This document shows, piece by piece, positions 19,878-30,296 of a DNA stretch of 64,000 bases. Position 1 is the stretch's first letter, and the number at the start of each line of letters is the position of its first letter. The translations under genes and the position numbers were made by a program. The DNA is taken from positions 595,035-659,034 of the forward strand of contig CACRSC010000031.1 of NCBI GenBank assembly GCA_902651635.1. The letters run 5' to 3'. The notes beneath the pieces are model-generated. The model did not search any database and was not told where the DNA came from. It was given only the letters and a program-made list of their open reading frames with translations. The stretch is from Mastigamoeba balamuthi. Its lineage: Eukaryota > Evosea > Mastigamoebida > Mastigamoebidae.

Positions 19878-22077
19878 TTAGCTGTCCCTGTCGCTGAACT
19901 GCTGCATGACTATCGAGTACGAGCCCGACGCCGCCTCGATGTCGCCGGCGCTGGCGGCCTTGCGCCTGTACATGTCGGCCAGCCACGGGATGGGCTCCGA
20001 GGGCCACACGAGCACGGCGCCCACGGGGACCACCGCGGCGGCCAGCGCGATGCAGAGCCCCACGAGCGACCGGAAGCGCTCGACCCAGTCGCCGGCGTCG
20101 AGGAACGGCGCCTCGAGCCACCCGGGCACGAGGAAGTACGACGCCGACGCGGCGCAGACGCTGAGGACCAGCACGCAGCAGGCCCACGCGGCGCTGTAGT
20201 GGCGCATGAGGTAGATCAGGCGGCGGGCCCTGCGGCGGGCGAGAGCGACGTAGACGAAGAGGTAGACGGCCATCGAGGTGAGCAGCCCGGTGCTCAGCAC
20301 GAGGCCAAAGTGCATCGGGAGCTCCGAGTCGGTGGCGACCATCGTCATGCTGATGCTCCACTCGCCCCAGGGGTGCACGACCGCGCGCTCGGCGACCAGC
20401 ACGATCGACCACGAGAGGCCCAGGACCAGCGCCCAGGCCGCCAGCGACAGCAGCAGCGCCACGACGTTGGGGCGCCGCGTGGGCGAGACCCGCGTGCGGC
20501 GGCACACGAACGTCAGCGCCGACAGCGGGTCGCACGCCGTCGCCCGCTGCATCAGCGCGAAGGGCACAGCGCAGAACACGAGGCAGAACGCCGCGGTGGA
20601 CAGGCCGTTGCGCTTGTGGTGCCTCGCCAGCGACTTGGCCCGGCAGCCACCCACCGCCAGCGCCGCGTCGCGCGTCGCGCCGACGTACCACGCGGCCGCC
20701 TCGCTGTCGTTGGCTGTTCCCTGCGCCTGCGGCGCGTCCTCCTGCGTCGCCGCCCTGCGGTCGCCCTGCGACGCGAACCCCTCCGTGGCAGCCGCGAACC
20801 TCTGCGCGTACCTGCGGCGGGGGGGAGGGGGAGGGGGAGGGAGGAGCGCAAGGGTCCTCAGTGCGCAGCGACGCCGGGGGGAGGAGCGCACGCACTGCTT
20901 CATGTGCTCCCAGTGGGCGCGCGCGACGGGGCGGAGGGCTGCGCCGGGGACGAGCCCGAGGGCCTCGGGGACCGCGACGCCCTCACTCTGGCGCGGGGGC
21001 TCGAGGCCGAGCAGGGCCGCGACGGTGGGGGCCACGTCCGAGAGCCTGTAGGGGCAGCCTGTCCGCGGGGCCCGCGAGAGGCCCGAGCCCCTGCGGTAGA
21101 CGTACAGCGGCACCCGCACGACCGAGGGCTCCGTGCCCCCGTGGCCGCCCGGGTTGCCGTGCCCGTGGTCCGAGACGAGCACGAGCGCCGTCGAGCCGTC
21201 GAGGGCGCCGGCGATCCTGCGGACGACGCGCGACGCGTTGGCCACCGCGTCGGCGTAGTCGCGAGAGACGGCGCTGCGCAGGTGGCCGACGTTGTCGGGC
21301 GAGGTCAGCGAGACGTAGACGAGGGCGCTCGCCGACGAGGCGTTGAGGGCCCGCAGGGCGTAGTCGCCCTTGAGCTCGTCGACGCGCCAGAAGGCGGTGG
21401 CGTCGAAGTCCTCGCTGGGCTGCCGCTGCACGAGCAGCGCGCGCGCGTCGACGGGGTCGATGTCCGACGCCAGCGACACCTCGACGGGGTCCTCGACGAT
21501 GAACGACGACCGCAGCCCCGCGGCCGCCACGCGCCCAAACAGCGTGTCGCCGACCAGAGGGCCGCCGGCTCCCTTGTTCCCCACAATACTGTCCCAAGCA
21601 GCCCATACAGCGAACGAAAAGATATCGGAATCAGAATCAGCCACAGGAGATACCGATACCATCGCGTCATATCCAGGAATCACGATATGCGCACCCGGAG
21701 ATATCTGGCGGCGCGCCTGTGAACAGCGCCGCGCGGCTGGGCGTCGAGAGCGAGGGCACCTCGGACCTCGCCTCGAGCTCCGCCGCGTCCTCGGCGTCCG
21801 GGAACCACGCGGCCCGCCTCGCGGCGTCGAGCCGCAGCCCGTCGACGACGACGAGGACGACGCGGGCGACGCCGGTGTCGACGCGCGCGGGGGCGGCGGG
21901 CGAGCGCATCGCGCGCAGGGCAGAGTCGGTCCAGAAGCCCCTGCGGCAGGCCTGGATGGCCGTCTGCTCGACAGAGAGCACGTGGTAGGCCAGGAGGCAC
22001 GAGAGGACCGCGTAGGCGGCGAACAGCATGGCCCCGCGCCGCTGGCGCAGGACAAACTCGGTGGGGCCCTCGATCAT
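19878..22077 (-). CDS. Alkaline-phosphatase-superfamily membrane enzyme (phosphodiesterase/GPI-ethanolaminephosphate-transferase-like)
   Basis: Start at 22077 (MIEGPTEFVLRQRRGAM). An N-terminal membrane anchor (LFAAYAVLSCLLAYHVL) precedes a catalytic domain facing lumen or outside. The metal/nucleophile motif is VVLVVVDGLRLDAARR followed by VPSLSTPSRAALFTGAPP, where a Thr/Ser after the first Asp acts as nucleophile in this superfamily. Further conserved parts are LVYVSLTSPDNVGHL and LVSDHGHGNPGGHGGTEPSV with the metal-binding Asp/His. After ALLGLEPP come a linker with an in-frame intron (around 20905-20820) and about six membrane spans. PIG-N/O/G enzymes share this plan, but the closest look is to bacterial alkaline phosphatase-family proteins, so the substrate (lipid head group or nucleotide diester) is open. 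The first intron (about 21697-21599) has a GTGCGC donor. Confidence 0.72.
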
Positions 22078-22367
22078 CGACGACGCTTTTTGTTGGAACG
22101 ATGTCAAATGGAGCGCAGAGATCTTCTTCCAGATATCTCTCGAAGTAGTATCGTGATATTTTGGCCGCCCCGATTCCTTTTTCCCGACATGCAGTTCCCG
22201 CGACAAAGGGTGCGGAGAAGACCAAAAGCTCGCAGACACCAGCTCGCAGACCTGTGTGTAGGATGAAGTCTCGGGGTCCAATTCCGGACATCGTTGTTGC
22301 TCTTCATCTGAAGAAAGAGAAACTGCCTGCAGAAACTTGCAAGTTTTATAAAACCCGCTGGGCTGCA

Positions 22368-22817
22368 CTACTGCTCCTGCTCGCTGTTTCCCGGGCACGT
22401 CTCGGTCTTCTGCTTGGCCTCCTCGCCCTTCTTCTCCTGCTGCTCGGGCTCGGCCTGCTCGGCCTTGGCCTCCGCGGCGGGCTTGGCCTCGTTGATGAAC
22501 GAGGCCGAGAGCTCTGTGGGCGTCTTGGGCACGCAGCCCTCGGCCCGCAGGCCCAGCAGCGCGCTGTCGAGGCGGCTCATGAACGTGCGCCTCTGGGGCG
22601 TGCCCACGCGCTTCTTGCGGGGCTGCGAGAGCCGCGGCCTCTTGATCTTCTCGAACGCCTTCATCTCCTCAGCGAGAGTCGTCGGGTTCTCGACCCACTG
22701 CGCCGGATCACCGTTGGTCACTGCAATGCAGTGGCATAAACGGGGGAAGCGGGGCGCGCGTACGTAGGAGGAGTCCATGCGGCGGTGCGTCTCGGGGGTG
22801 AGAGTTGGCTCGGTCAT
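22368..22817 (-). CDS. Small charged protein, unknown function
   Basis: Start at 22817 (MTEPTLTPETHRRMDSS). The protein has a basic middle (IKRPRLSQPRKKRVGTPQRR, possible nuclear signal), then TFMSRLDSALLGLRAEGCVP, and an acidic/Lys/Gln-rich tail (AEAKAEQAEPEQQEKKGEEA). A pyrimidine-rich stretch ending in TTGCAG around 22780-22722 looks like an intron. Removing it in frame needs a GC donor (TACGTAC then GCGCGC); reading through without an intron is also open. I do not recognise the family. Confidence 0.55.
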   Translation of the reverse strand: MTEPTLTPETHRRMDSSYVRAPRFPRLCHCIAVTNGDPAQWVENPTTLAEEMKAFEKIKRPRLSQPRKKRVGTPQRRTFMSRLDSALLGLRAEGCVPKTPTELSASFINEAKPAAEAKAEQAEPEQQEKKGEEAKQKTETCPGNSEQEQ

Positions 22818-23073
22818 GGCTGACTGACTGACTCGGCTGGACGATGCAAATGTCAGGGTTTCAGACTGAGTTATGAAATGACCTCGTTGTCGGTTGGGCA
22901 GTGCACCTCTTTCAGTTGAGAAATATCTTCTCCCTGCGTAACCGCATGGATCCCCCCCCCCCCCAACTACCATGACCTTCTTCCCCTGGCACAGGCCACC
23001 ACCAGCACAGCAGCGCAATGCCCCTGGGCACGCGGTTGTAACTTGTTCTCTAGTATCATCTGACAATACGAAA

Positions 23074-24494
23074 TTACTGGTTTTTGTCTCGCACTGAGCC
23101 GGGAGGGCTCGGCAGGATGATGTCGTCCGTCTGCGACGGCAGATCGCTCTGGGCTCTCTCGGGCCACAGGCGCACTGCCTGGCCCAGTCCCGTTGCGTGC
23201 TCGACGGCCTCGCGCAGCTGCGCCTCTGCCGTCTCTACGATGAGGTCCATGGGCAGGTCGTTGGGGTCCCTGCCAAACGGCTCCTCTATCTCGACCGCGA
23301 TCTCGTCGAGGCCGAAGAACGCGTACGTCAGCATCAGGGCGGCGAACGGTGTCGTCTGGGGGTACTGTTAGCGGCGGAGTGGGCTGCGGGAGCGCACGAG
23401 CTTCATCGTGACGAGCATCGCGAAAGGTGCAGTGAAGCAGTAGAGCGAGAGGACCATCTTGATGTGGTGCGCGTAGGCGAACGGTGTCGGCATGTCCCGG
23501 ATCCGGACCAGGTTCCACCACGCGTCACTCATCCCGGAGATGTCGTCCGAGAGCCACCCGACATAGCGGCTGCAGTTCCACTTCGGTCATCATCCTCACT
23601 GAAGAGAGCAACAAAAAAAAACCGCCGCGTACTCTGCAACGACGCCCTCGAGGTTCAGCTGCCCAACCAGCAGCAGAAGCATCTGAAGGAGCGCCTGGGG
23701 GTGGGACTGTGGGGCACTGTGAGTACACTGGGCGCACACGAGAAGGTCCGCACTGTCAGCTTTTGTGACACAACGTAGGAGAACACCGACTGCGGGAGTA
23801 TCCGCTCAAGCTCCGAGTACCCGGGCTCCTTCCGCAGGTCGTGCTTGACCGAGGCCAGGAACCCCGTGATCAGCGATCGTGCTCGCTCCTGCGGCCCTTC
23901 CCGAGACCAGCGGTCAGAGGATTTGGCGACATGTTGAGCTTCACATACCCGCAGCTCGTCGTCGGGCACAACTGTGCAGAACTTGAGGACAAAGTGGCGC
24001 GCGCGCGTCGTGAGCACCGCCAGGAGCACTCTACCATCCCTCCACCGCTCGTAGCACGAGTTGGTGCGGAACACCAGCAGAAGACTGAGCCCCAGGCCGA
24101 TAAACGTATGGTAGGTGCTCCCCGTCGACAGCTGGATGACATCCTGCACAGCCGTTTTCCGGTGGATGTCATGTTAGGCTGCCCCCCCAGCGAGTGCCCG
24201 CCACCGAACCATGGCGTCCAGCGCGGTGACCACGACGCCGATGATGGTGGCGATCAGGACGGGGGACCACACGCGCGAGAGGATCGTGCCGCGCGAGAGG
24301 CGGAAGAGGAGCAGGAGGCCCTCGGAGGGGTCGTAGACGACGGGGCGCGAGGGTACAGCCTCGGCAGCGACGGTGCCCGCAACGACCCCCGAGCTCCGGC
24401 TCTGGCTCACGTCCTTGCGCTCGACGTACGCCTCCACCACGACGCTCGTCGACTGCGGGAGGCAGCACGAGTAGCATGAGCTGCGCTGCCCCAT
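23074..24494 (-). CDS. Bestrophin-type (RFP-TM) anion channel
   Basis: Start at 24494 (MGQRSSCYSCCLPQST). Six exons; the first intron has a GTTCGG donor (24209-24144). The N-terminal spans include VLIATIIGVVVTALDAM. The most diagnostic part is TFIGLGLSLLLVFRTNSCYE followed by RWRDGR, the conserved signature of bacterial, fungal and plant bestrophin-like channels. Further on: RYVGWLSDDISGMSDAWWNL, PTPFAYAHHIKMVLSLYCFT, then LTYAFFGLDEIAVEIEEPFG and RDPNDLPMDLIVETAEAQLR, the acidic post-membrane segment of the family. Expected function is a chloride or other monovalent-anion conductance in a cell or organelle membrane. It shares a 412-bp divergent promoter region with the VIT/vWFA gene. A Cys-rich start just after MG could allow myristoylation or palmitoylation; this is inference. 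Confidence 0.85.
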
Positions 24495-24906
24495 GGCGGA
24501 TGTGCAGGCGAATTGCAGATCCACGCGGCAAACTTCTAATTTTAGAATCGGCCCCAAGAGTTTCTCTGGAACGCGACAAATCAATTGATTGATCATCAGC
24601 TAACCAGATCGCAATCACGGTTCCTTGTATTGCGAAACGGAATTCATCCAATGACAGATCCTGTCAGCCCGACCCGCGCTTTTTGCTTCAGTGGCAGCAC
24701 GGATCCGTTGTTATGTAGAATACCCACAGCAACGGCGGGAGGATGACCGCCTGCTGGCGTCTGGAGCACGCAGCTCGCAGTACGCCTGTGGCCCTCAGGC
24801 GGTGATATTCAAGGCTGATCTGCGTCTATTTCTGGCATACAGTCAAACCCAATTGGTCCAATCCGTTTGCGGGATTTGCGCAGCTCCGCCAGTTTCGCCA
24901 GTGCGA
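24495..24906. other. Divergent promoter region
   Basis: 412 bp between the bestrophin start (minus) and the VIT/vWFA start (plus). It is relatively AT-rich around 24530-24660. No gene or RNA recognised. Confidence 0.5.
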
Positions 24907-27900
24907 ATGAGCAGCACGCGCAGCACGCCCACTCTAGTGCCGCCAGGAGGAGCGGCCCCTCTCACGCCCACCTCGGCGGACATCAGCGTCCGGGTCTTCG
25001 GGTTCATCGTGGAGACCACCTGGTCAGCACAGGGCACCAGCTGGCCCACCCACTCGCTCACACTTGCGGTTCGCGCGACTCCGCCCCGAACAGGACGCTG
25101 ACATTTCACAACACGTCCAGCACCACGATCGGTTCGCATTTTCATTCTTTCTTGCCCGCAGCTCACTGCGCAGCTGCTACAGGCGAGTGCGGTTTTCATT
25201 TCCCGACGCTGGAGCAGGAGCACATCGTGTCGTACGGCAACGACGCGACCGAGACAGGCAACCTGGCCGAGGCCCACGTCGTGGAGAAAGGCACTTGGCT
25301 GCTACTGGATGGCCGAGCTCGCTAACACAACCCGCGACCTCCCCCCCAGACACCAGAGCCAAGGCAGAATTCACGGAAGAGCAGTCCAAAGACGAGGCGG
25401 CTGCGCAGACATGGGGGATCGGGCCCCACGAGTTCAGCGCCAAGGTGTCGCTGCCCGCCTCGGGAAATCGGCGCGTGCTGGTCCGCACGGACCTCTACCT
25501 GCACCAGCCCCGTCTCTCGATCAACTTCCCGTTCCCTGCACTCGAGTCCATGAGCCTCGCTATAGCGGTACCGAGAAAGGCCAGCCCCTGCCCCGTTATT
25601 CAGCAGCGCTTCCTCAACAGGTCTGGGGGTCCCCGACGTGCCCTTCGTTCGCCGAGCCGGTTCCCTGGATCCCAAAACTCGAGTTCATGGCTCTGGCGAG
25701 TTCAGCCACTGCATTCGTGGCCTCGTCTGGGGAGGTCACTGCCGAGGAAATCGCCCTGTGGCCCGACGTTCCGGAGCTCGCCGTCGATCTGCCCGCGCTG
25801 TCGCTCTCCGACGGCCAGAACATCCTCGTGGCCGACGACAGGATCGATGGTGGGCAGGTGTTCGTGTGCACCGACTACCCGATGCTCCCCTACGACGCAG
25901 AGACCAGCATCTCGCGCCTCAGCACTACCATCGCTCTCGTTCTCGACTGCTCGCTGAGCTCGCGCCATTGCAACCGCGAGGCCGAGTGTGCGCTGGTGAG
26001 GGCGCTCTGCTTCTCGCTGCGCGTGCAGCTCGTCTCCACGGTGGATGTGTACATCGTGCGCGAGAAGACCGAGATGGTTCGCACACTGCAGATCCGCGAC
26101 GACAGCTCGATAGACGAGCTGTGCAAGATCATGGCGAATGAGCCCTGTGATGGCGGGTCGCGCCACGGGAGCCTCGTGTTCCCCGCCGACCAGAAGTACA
26201 GGTTCTGCCTCGTGTTCACCGACGGGGTCCGCACGATCGGCAAGGACGTACCGGCGTTCGGCACGACAGCCTACGTGTTCAGCTCGTCAAAGAGGAGCAA
26301 GACAGAGTCTCTGAAACTCGTCGCGCAGCGTTCCTGTGGGGTGGGTTGCCATTAAGGTAACTCAGCTGCTAACAATTTCTGCTCAGATGTTCTTCGACAT
26401 GACCAGACCAGACTTCACACACCTCTCAGTTCTGAACTCCATCTCCATGTGCGCATTCCCGCCTTTACGCCAGACCAGCTCTGACCAGCCACAACAGGGA
26501 CACTCCCATGCTGTTCATAGGATCTGAGGAGAACCAGGCCATCTCGGACTTCTTCCCAAGTGCGACATTCAAAGTCCTTGCGCCTCTCGATTAATCAGGC
26601 GATCCAGACCACTCAGAGCCGATCATCAGCGGTCCCCCGAGGCACTTCGTCATGACCGGGAAGCTGCATGGACCCCAGGGCACCATAAAGGCGCACTACG
26701 GCAAGGGCAGCTTCGTTGTCCGTACGGTGGACATCTCTGTCGCGCCCGAGGCCTCGCTGGGCGACTGCCCTCCAGTGCTGCGGTACTGGGTCCGCCAGAA
26801 GCTCGCGGAGATGACCGTCAAGGGCGAGCCGCCAGAGAACATTGTGGCCCTGTCTCGCAGGTACGGCACTGTCGGATGGAGGACGGGCCTGCTGTTCATG
26901 GACAGGCTGGACCAGTACACGCACAACGATGTCTCACCAGACAGCAACGCATTCCCGTCGCTGTCTGCAGCTTACACGAGATACGCCGAGACGAGGAGGA
27001 GGGAGGAGAAGAGCCGCGTGGGATCCAAACTCGAGAAGCTCTCATCCAAGTGGTCCGAATATCGCAAGTGGAGGGAGGGCACCTTCATCTCGCCGGTCGA
27101 GTTCGAGATCCGCTCAGAGCGCGAGCGCCGAGCCCAGGCACGCAGGGAGAAGGTGGCAGCAGAGACCCAAGCAAAAATCGGTGAGTGCAGAGAGCCACGA
27201 CGCTCCACCTGACAGACCCATAGCCAAGTACAGGAGAGACGTTGAGATCCGCAAGGCCGAGGTCCAGCAACTGCAATCCCAGATCACCGCAGCTGGTGGC
27301 GTTCCGGTCATCACTGTGACCGCTGCCGACCCTTGGACATCGCTGTCATCCGTCCCGGGCCTCGATAAACCAAAAACAGAGAGCGAGGCGGCATCTGCGT
27401 CAGCGGACGGCAACGGAAGTCTCACGGCAAACGCGCGGGCCGGTGGTATCGTACAGAGCCTCAGCCAGACCATCAACTCGGCCTTCGAGGTGCCGTCGTT
27501 CTCAGGCATCATCGAGGAGGAGGAGGAGGGGTCCATGATACTCAAGCCCAGCACTTCGTTCAGGGTGCGTGCCACCTGCCCTCTGCCCCTTAGGAGCTCA
27601 ACGAGGGCGCGCAGTCGTGGGACTCGTCCACGCCCTACATGGAGGCCCTCACGTCCTCGGCTAAGCAAGGAGCAAAGGGGGCCTACAGCGCATACCTGCA
27701 TGCCCGCGAGCAGTATGTGACGTCACCGTCGTTCTACATCGACGTCTCCAACTTCTGTGAGGATTCCCACCGCCCCGCTGTCCCCACTCTGACCGGTCTC
27801 TGCAGTCTCGAGAACGATGCATCAGAAAGACCTGGCAGTGCGCACACTGACGTCCGTCTTCGATCTCGAGGTCGAGGACCCCCAGCTGTACCGCATCCTC

Positions 27901-29077
27901 GCTGTCAAGGTGAGCTCGTGTTCCGTCTTGAATCCGCATTCACTCCGACGACTGATGCGGTTGATGCCTTCTTTAGTTGGAGGAGATGGGCGAGTTCGAG
28001 ATGGCTTCCGATGTGTATCGCCAGGTGCTCCGTCTGCTTCCGAGCCAACCGCAGTCGCACCGCGACCTGGGACTTCTCTACGACAAAATGGGCCGCACCC
28101 AAGAGGCCATCGACCTCCTCTGGGCCGTCATCTGCGGGTGCATGGAATCTGTTTACAGGGTGCTCACACACATACGAACAACAGAAAGTGGAGGAGGTCC
28201 TTCGAGGGGATCGAGCTGACCGCGCTGACAGAGCTCAACCGTATTCTGCACAAGGCAGCGACCAACAAGGCCAAGCTGCGTATGCCCGACGGGCTGGACG
28301 ACCGCTTCATCGCGCCGGTCGACATCGACATCCGCATTGTGTACGCCCGTCGGCTACACATTCTGCTGATGCCAGCACGTGCAGGATGTCCTGGGACACC
28401 CCGAGGACCGAGGTGGAGCTCACCGTCGTGGAGCCCACCGCAGAGAAGTGCTGCACCCTCACTCCTCTGACGAAGATTGGTGGGTTCCTGAGCAAGGCAT
28501 CGAGCACGGTATCTCCCTCTCCGACCAGCAGCATCCACTGGTTGCTCACACGGGTGCACAGGGGTTCGGGCCGGAAGAGTACATGTGCCGTACAGCAGCA
28601 AACGGCAAGTACGTCGTGCAGGCCAAGTACAACTGCTCCATCCGGCACGACCTCTCGGGCGGCACGACGCTGCTCGTGAACTTCTGGACAAACTACTCGC
28701 GCCCCGAGGAGACCTGCAGGACTGCCACCATCCGCATCAACAAGAACACGGACCTGGTCACGGTCTCCGAGTTCCTCTTCTTCAAGGAGGCACCCGCAGA
28801 GGTGCGCCAGATGCTCGAGCAGGTCAAGAAGGAGGAGGACGAGGAGGACAAGCGCGCGCTCGAAGAGGCGCGCCGCAAGGTCACTAAGGCCCAGGAGTGC
28901 TCGAGGACGGACCTCGACCAGCACCTCAAGGACATCGGGGCGCTCAGGCAGCAGCTCTCGCAGCTGCGCGTCAAGGGCCCGCAAAAGACCAAGTCCAAGG
29001 GGGGAAGCGCGGGCCCAGCCAAGGGCCCCGGGGCCAAAGGGCCCGGCCAGAAGAGCGCCGTGTGCTCGATACTCTGA
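24907..29077 (+). CDS. VIT-vWFA-TPR-DUF2135 protein with C-terminal CaaX motif
   Basis: Multi-exon gene beginning MSSTRSTPTLVPPGG. The order matches bacterial VIT/VWA proteins. VIT domain: ISVRVFGFIVETTWSAQG, CGFHFPTLEQEHIV, AEAHVVEKG, FSAKVSLPASGNRRVLV. A vWFA domain with MIDAS ALVLDCSLSS and, later, CLVFTDGVRTIG (TDG). Then a helical Lys/Arg-rich linker (YAETRRREEKSRVGSKLEKL). TPR-like repeats: LYRILAVKLEEMGEFEMASD, VYRQVLRLLPSQPQSHRDLG. A DUF2135 domain: DIDIRIVMSWDTPRTEVELT, GFGPEEYMCRTAANGKYVVQ, TLLVNFWTNYSRPEE. A coiled coil (KKEEDEEDKRALEEARRKVT) precedes a Gly/Lys tail ending KSAVCSIL. CSIL fits a geranylgeranylated CaaX box, which suggests an anchor on the cytoplasmic membrane face. 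Exon edges in 26340-26640 and 27560-28380 are approximate. Function unknown; it may be an adhesion- or scaffold-like metal-dependent binder. Confidence 0.82.
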
Positions 29078-29222
29078 GAGAGACCGCTCCGCCGCCGCCA
29101 AGTCAAGACGACGCTGTAACAGTTCCCCTCGAGAGGGGCAACAGAGAATGGTAGCTGCAGGGAGCGTTCTGTGTTTCCTCCCAACGCCCGCGGCAGTGGA
29201 CGAGCGGAGTGGGCTCGCGGGC

Positions 29223-30093
29223 TCAGAGTCGCTGGCGCAGAGAGCCGGTGGGCGGAGGGCACCACGTGGGCACGAGCTCGTCGCGGTCCACGACGCGTCC
29301 GTCCGAGTTGATGATGCCCGTGTTGCCCTGCATCTGCTTCAGCTCCTCGGGGTCTGCGGCGTCGTCCCTCGTGTAAGCCCGGGGCTGCGAGGATCGCAGG
29401 AGAGAGAGAAGGAGGGTGCTGCTGCGTACCCATGTTGGCCATGAGCTTGGGCAGCACGAACATCATGAGCACCGAGACGCCCATCATGATGATCATGGGG
29501 CTCTTGAAGAGCGACGTGTAGTCGTAGGGCACGCGGACCTGGAAGTACTCCGCGGGCGTGTCGAGGGTGATCTGCAGCCTCTGCCTGCTCTCCTGCCACC
29601 AGTAGCACTTGACCTTGCCGTCCTTGCGCAGCTCAAAGCGCTCCGAGTCCACCTCGAACAGCGCAGAGTGCGTCTCCAGCGTGTAGACGCCCGGCACCAC
29701 GTTGCGCAGCGTGAAGGTCCCGTCGGGCCTCACGATCGCCGAGACCCTCTTGGTGGCGAACCCCCCGACCAGCACCACCCGGATGTCCGAGATTCCTGAG
29801 AAAGAGGTGTGCAACGTCACACCGGCGTCAGAGAAATATCTCCATCCAGATTCACGGGAATCAGAATCTGGGGCGTCCGGGTGCGGGCCCGGCGGAGGCG
29901 CGCAGAGGGGAGGCGGGCGCGTACTGGGCAGGACAGGGAGATTGGGGAGCTTCTTGAGGACGAAGCGGCCGTCGATGTCGGTGTGCTCGATGTCGGGCTT
30001 GGGGGCCGCGGCGGTCTCGGGGGTGGCGGCGGTCGCTGCGAGGGTGGCCAGCGCGAGGCCCACGAGGGCGACAACAACACAGCGCTGCGCCAT
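29223..30093 (-). CDS. EMC7: ER membrane protein complex subunit 7 (EMC7)
   Basis: Subunit of the EMC, which inserts membrane proteins into the ER. Three exons. Exon 1 (from 30093) has the signal peptide VVVALVGLALATLAATAA and the strand DIDGRFVLKKLPNLPVLP. Exon 2 codes the beta-sandwich lumenal domain: ISDIRVVLVGG, AIVRPDGTFTLRNVVPGVYT, LETHSALFEVDSERFEL. It then has the family's membrane segment SPMIIMMGVSVLMMFVLPKL followed by MANMG. Exon 3 has DPEELKQMQGNTGI and a short Pro-rich end at 29223. The first intron uses a GTACGC donor. Length and order match animal EMC7, apart from a different C-terminal tail. It lies head to head with DRC3, 203 bp apart. Confidence 0.9.
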
Positions 30094-30296
30094 GGCGGGA
30101 GGTTCAGAGAGCAGGTCAAAAGATAGTAGGCAGAAATATCTCAGTGACGCAGTGCGGGCAGGGCAGAATCTGGAGATTCGAGTATCTATCTCGATCCCCT
30201 ATCGTACAACGCCACGCCCTGCCATTTATAGCGCCTCTCCATCGGAAAAGCCGTCATCCAAACGGTTCTTGGACCGAGCAAAGCCTAGAGCGAGGG

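Noticed and set aside
19641-21722. Very long plus-strand open frame opposite the phosphatase-like gene
   Set aside because: It is antisense to a well-supported coding region; its Arg/Gly/Pro/Ala-rich composition is that of a GC-rich shadow frame.
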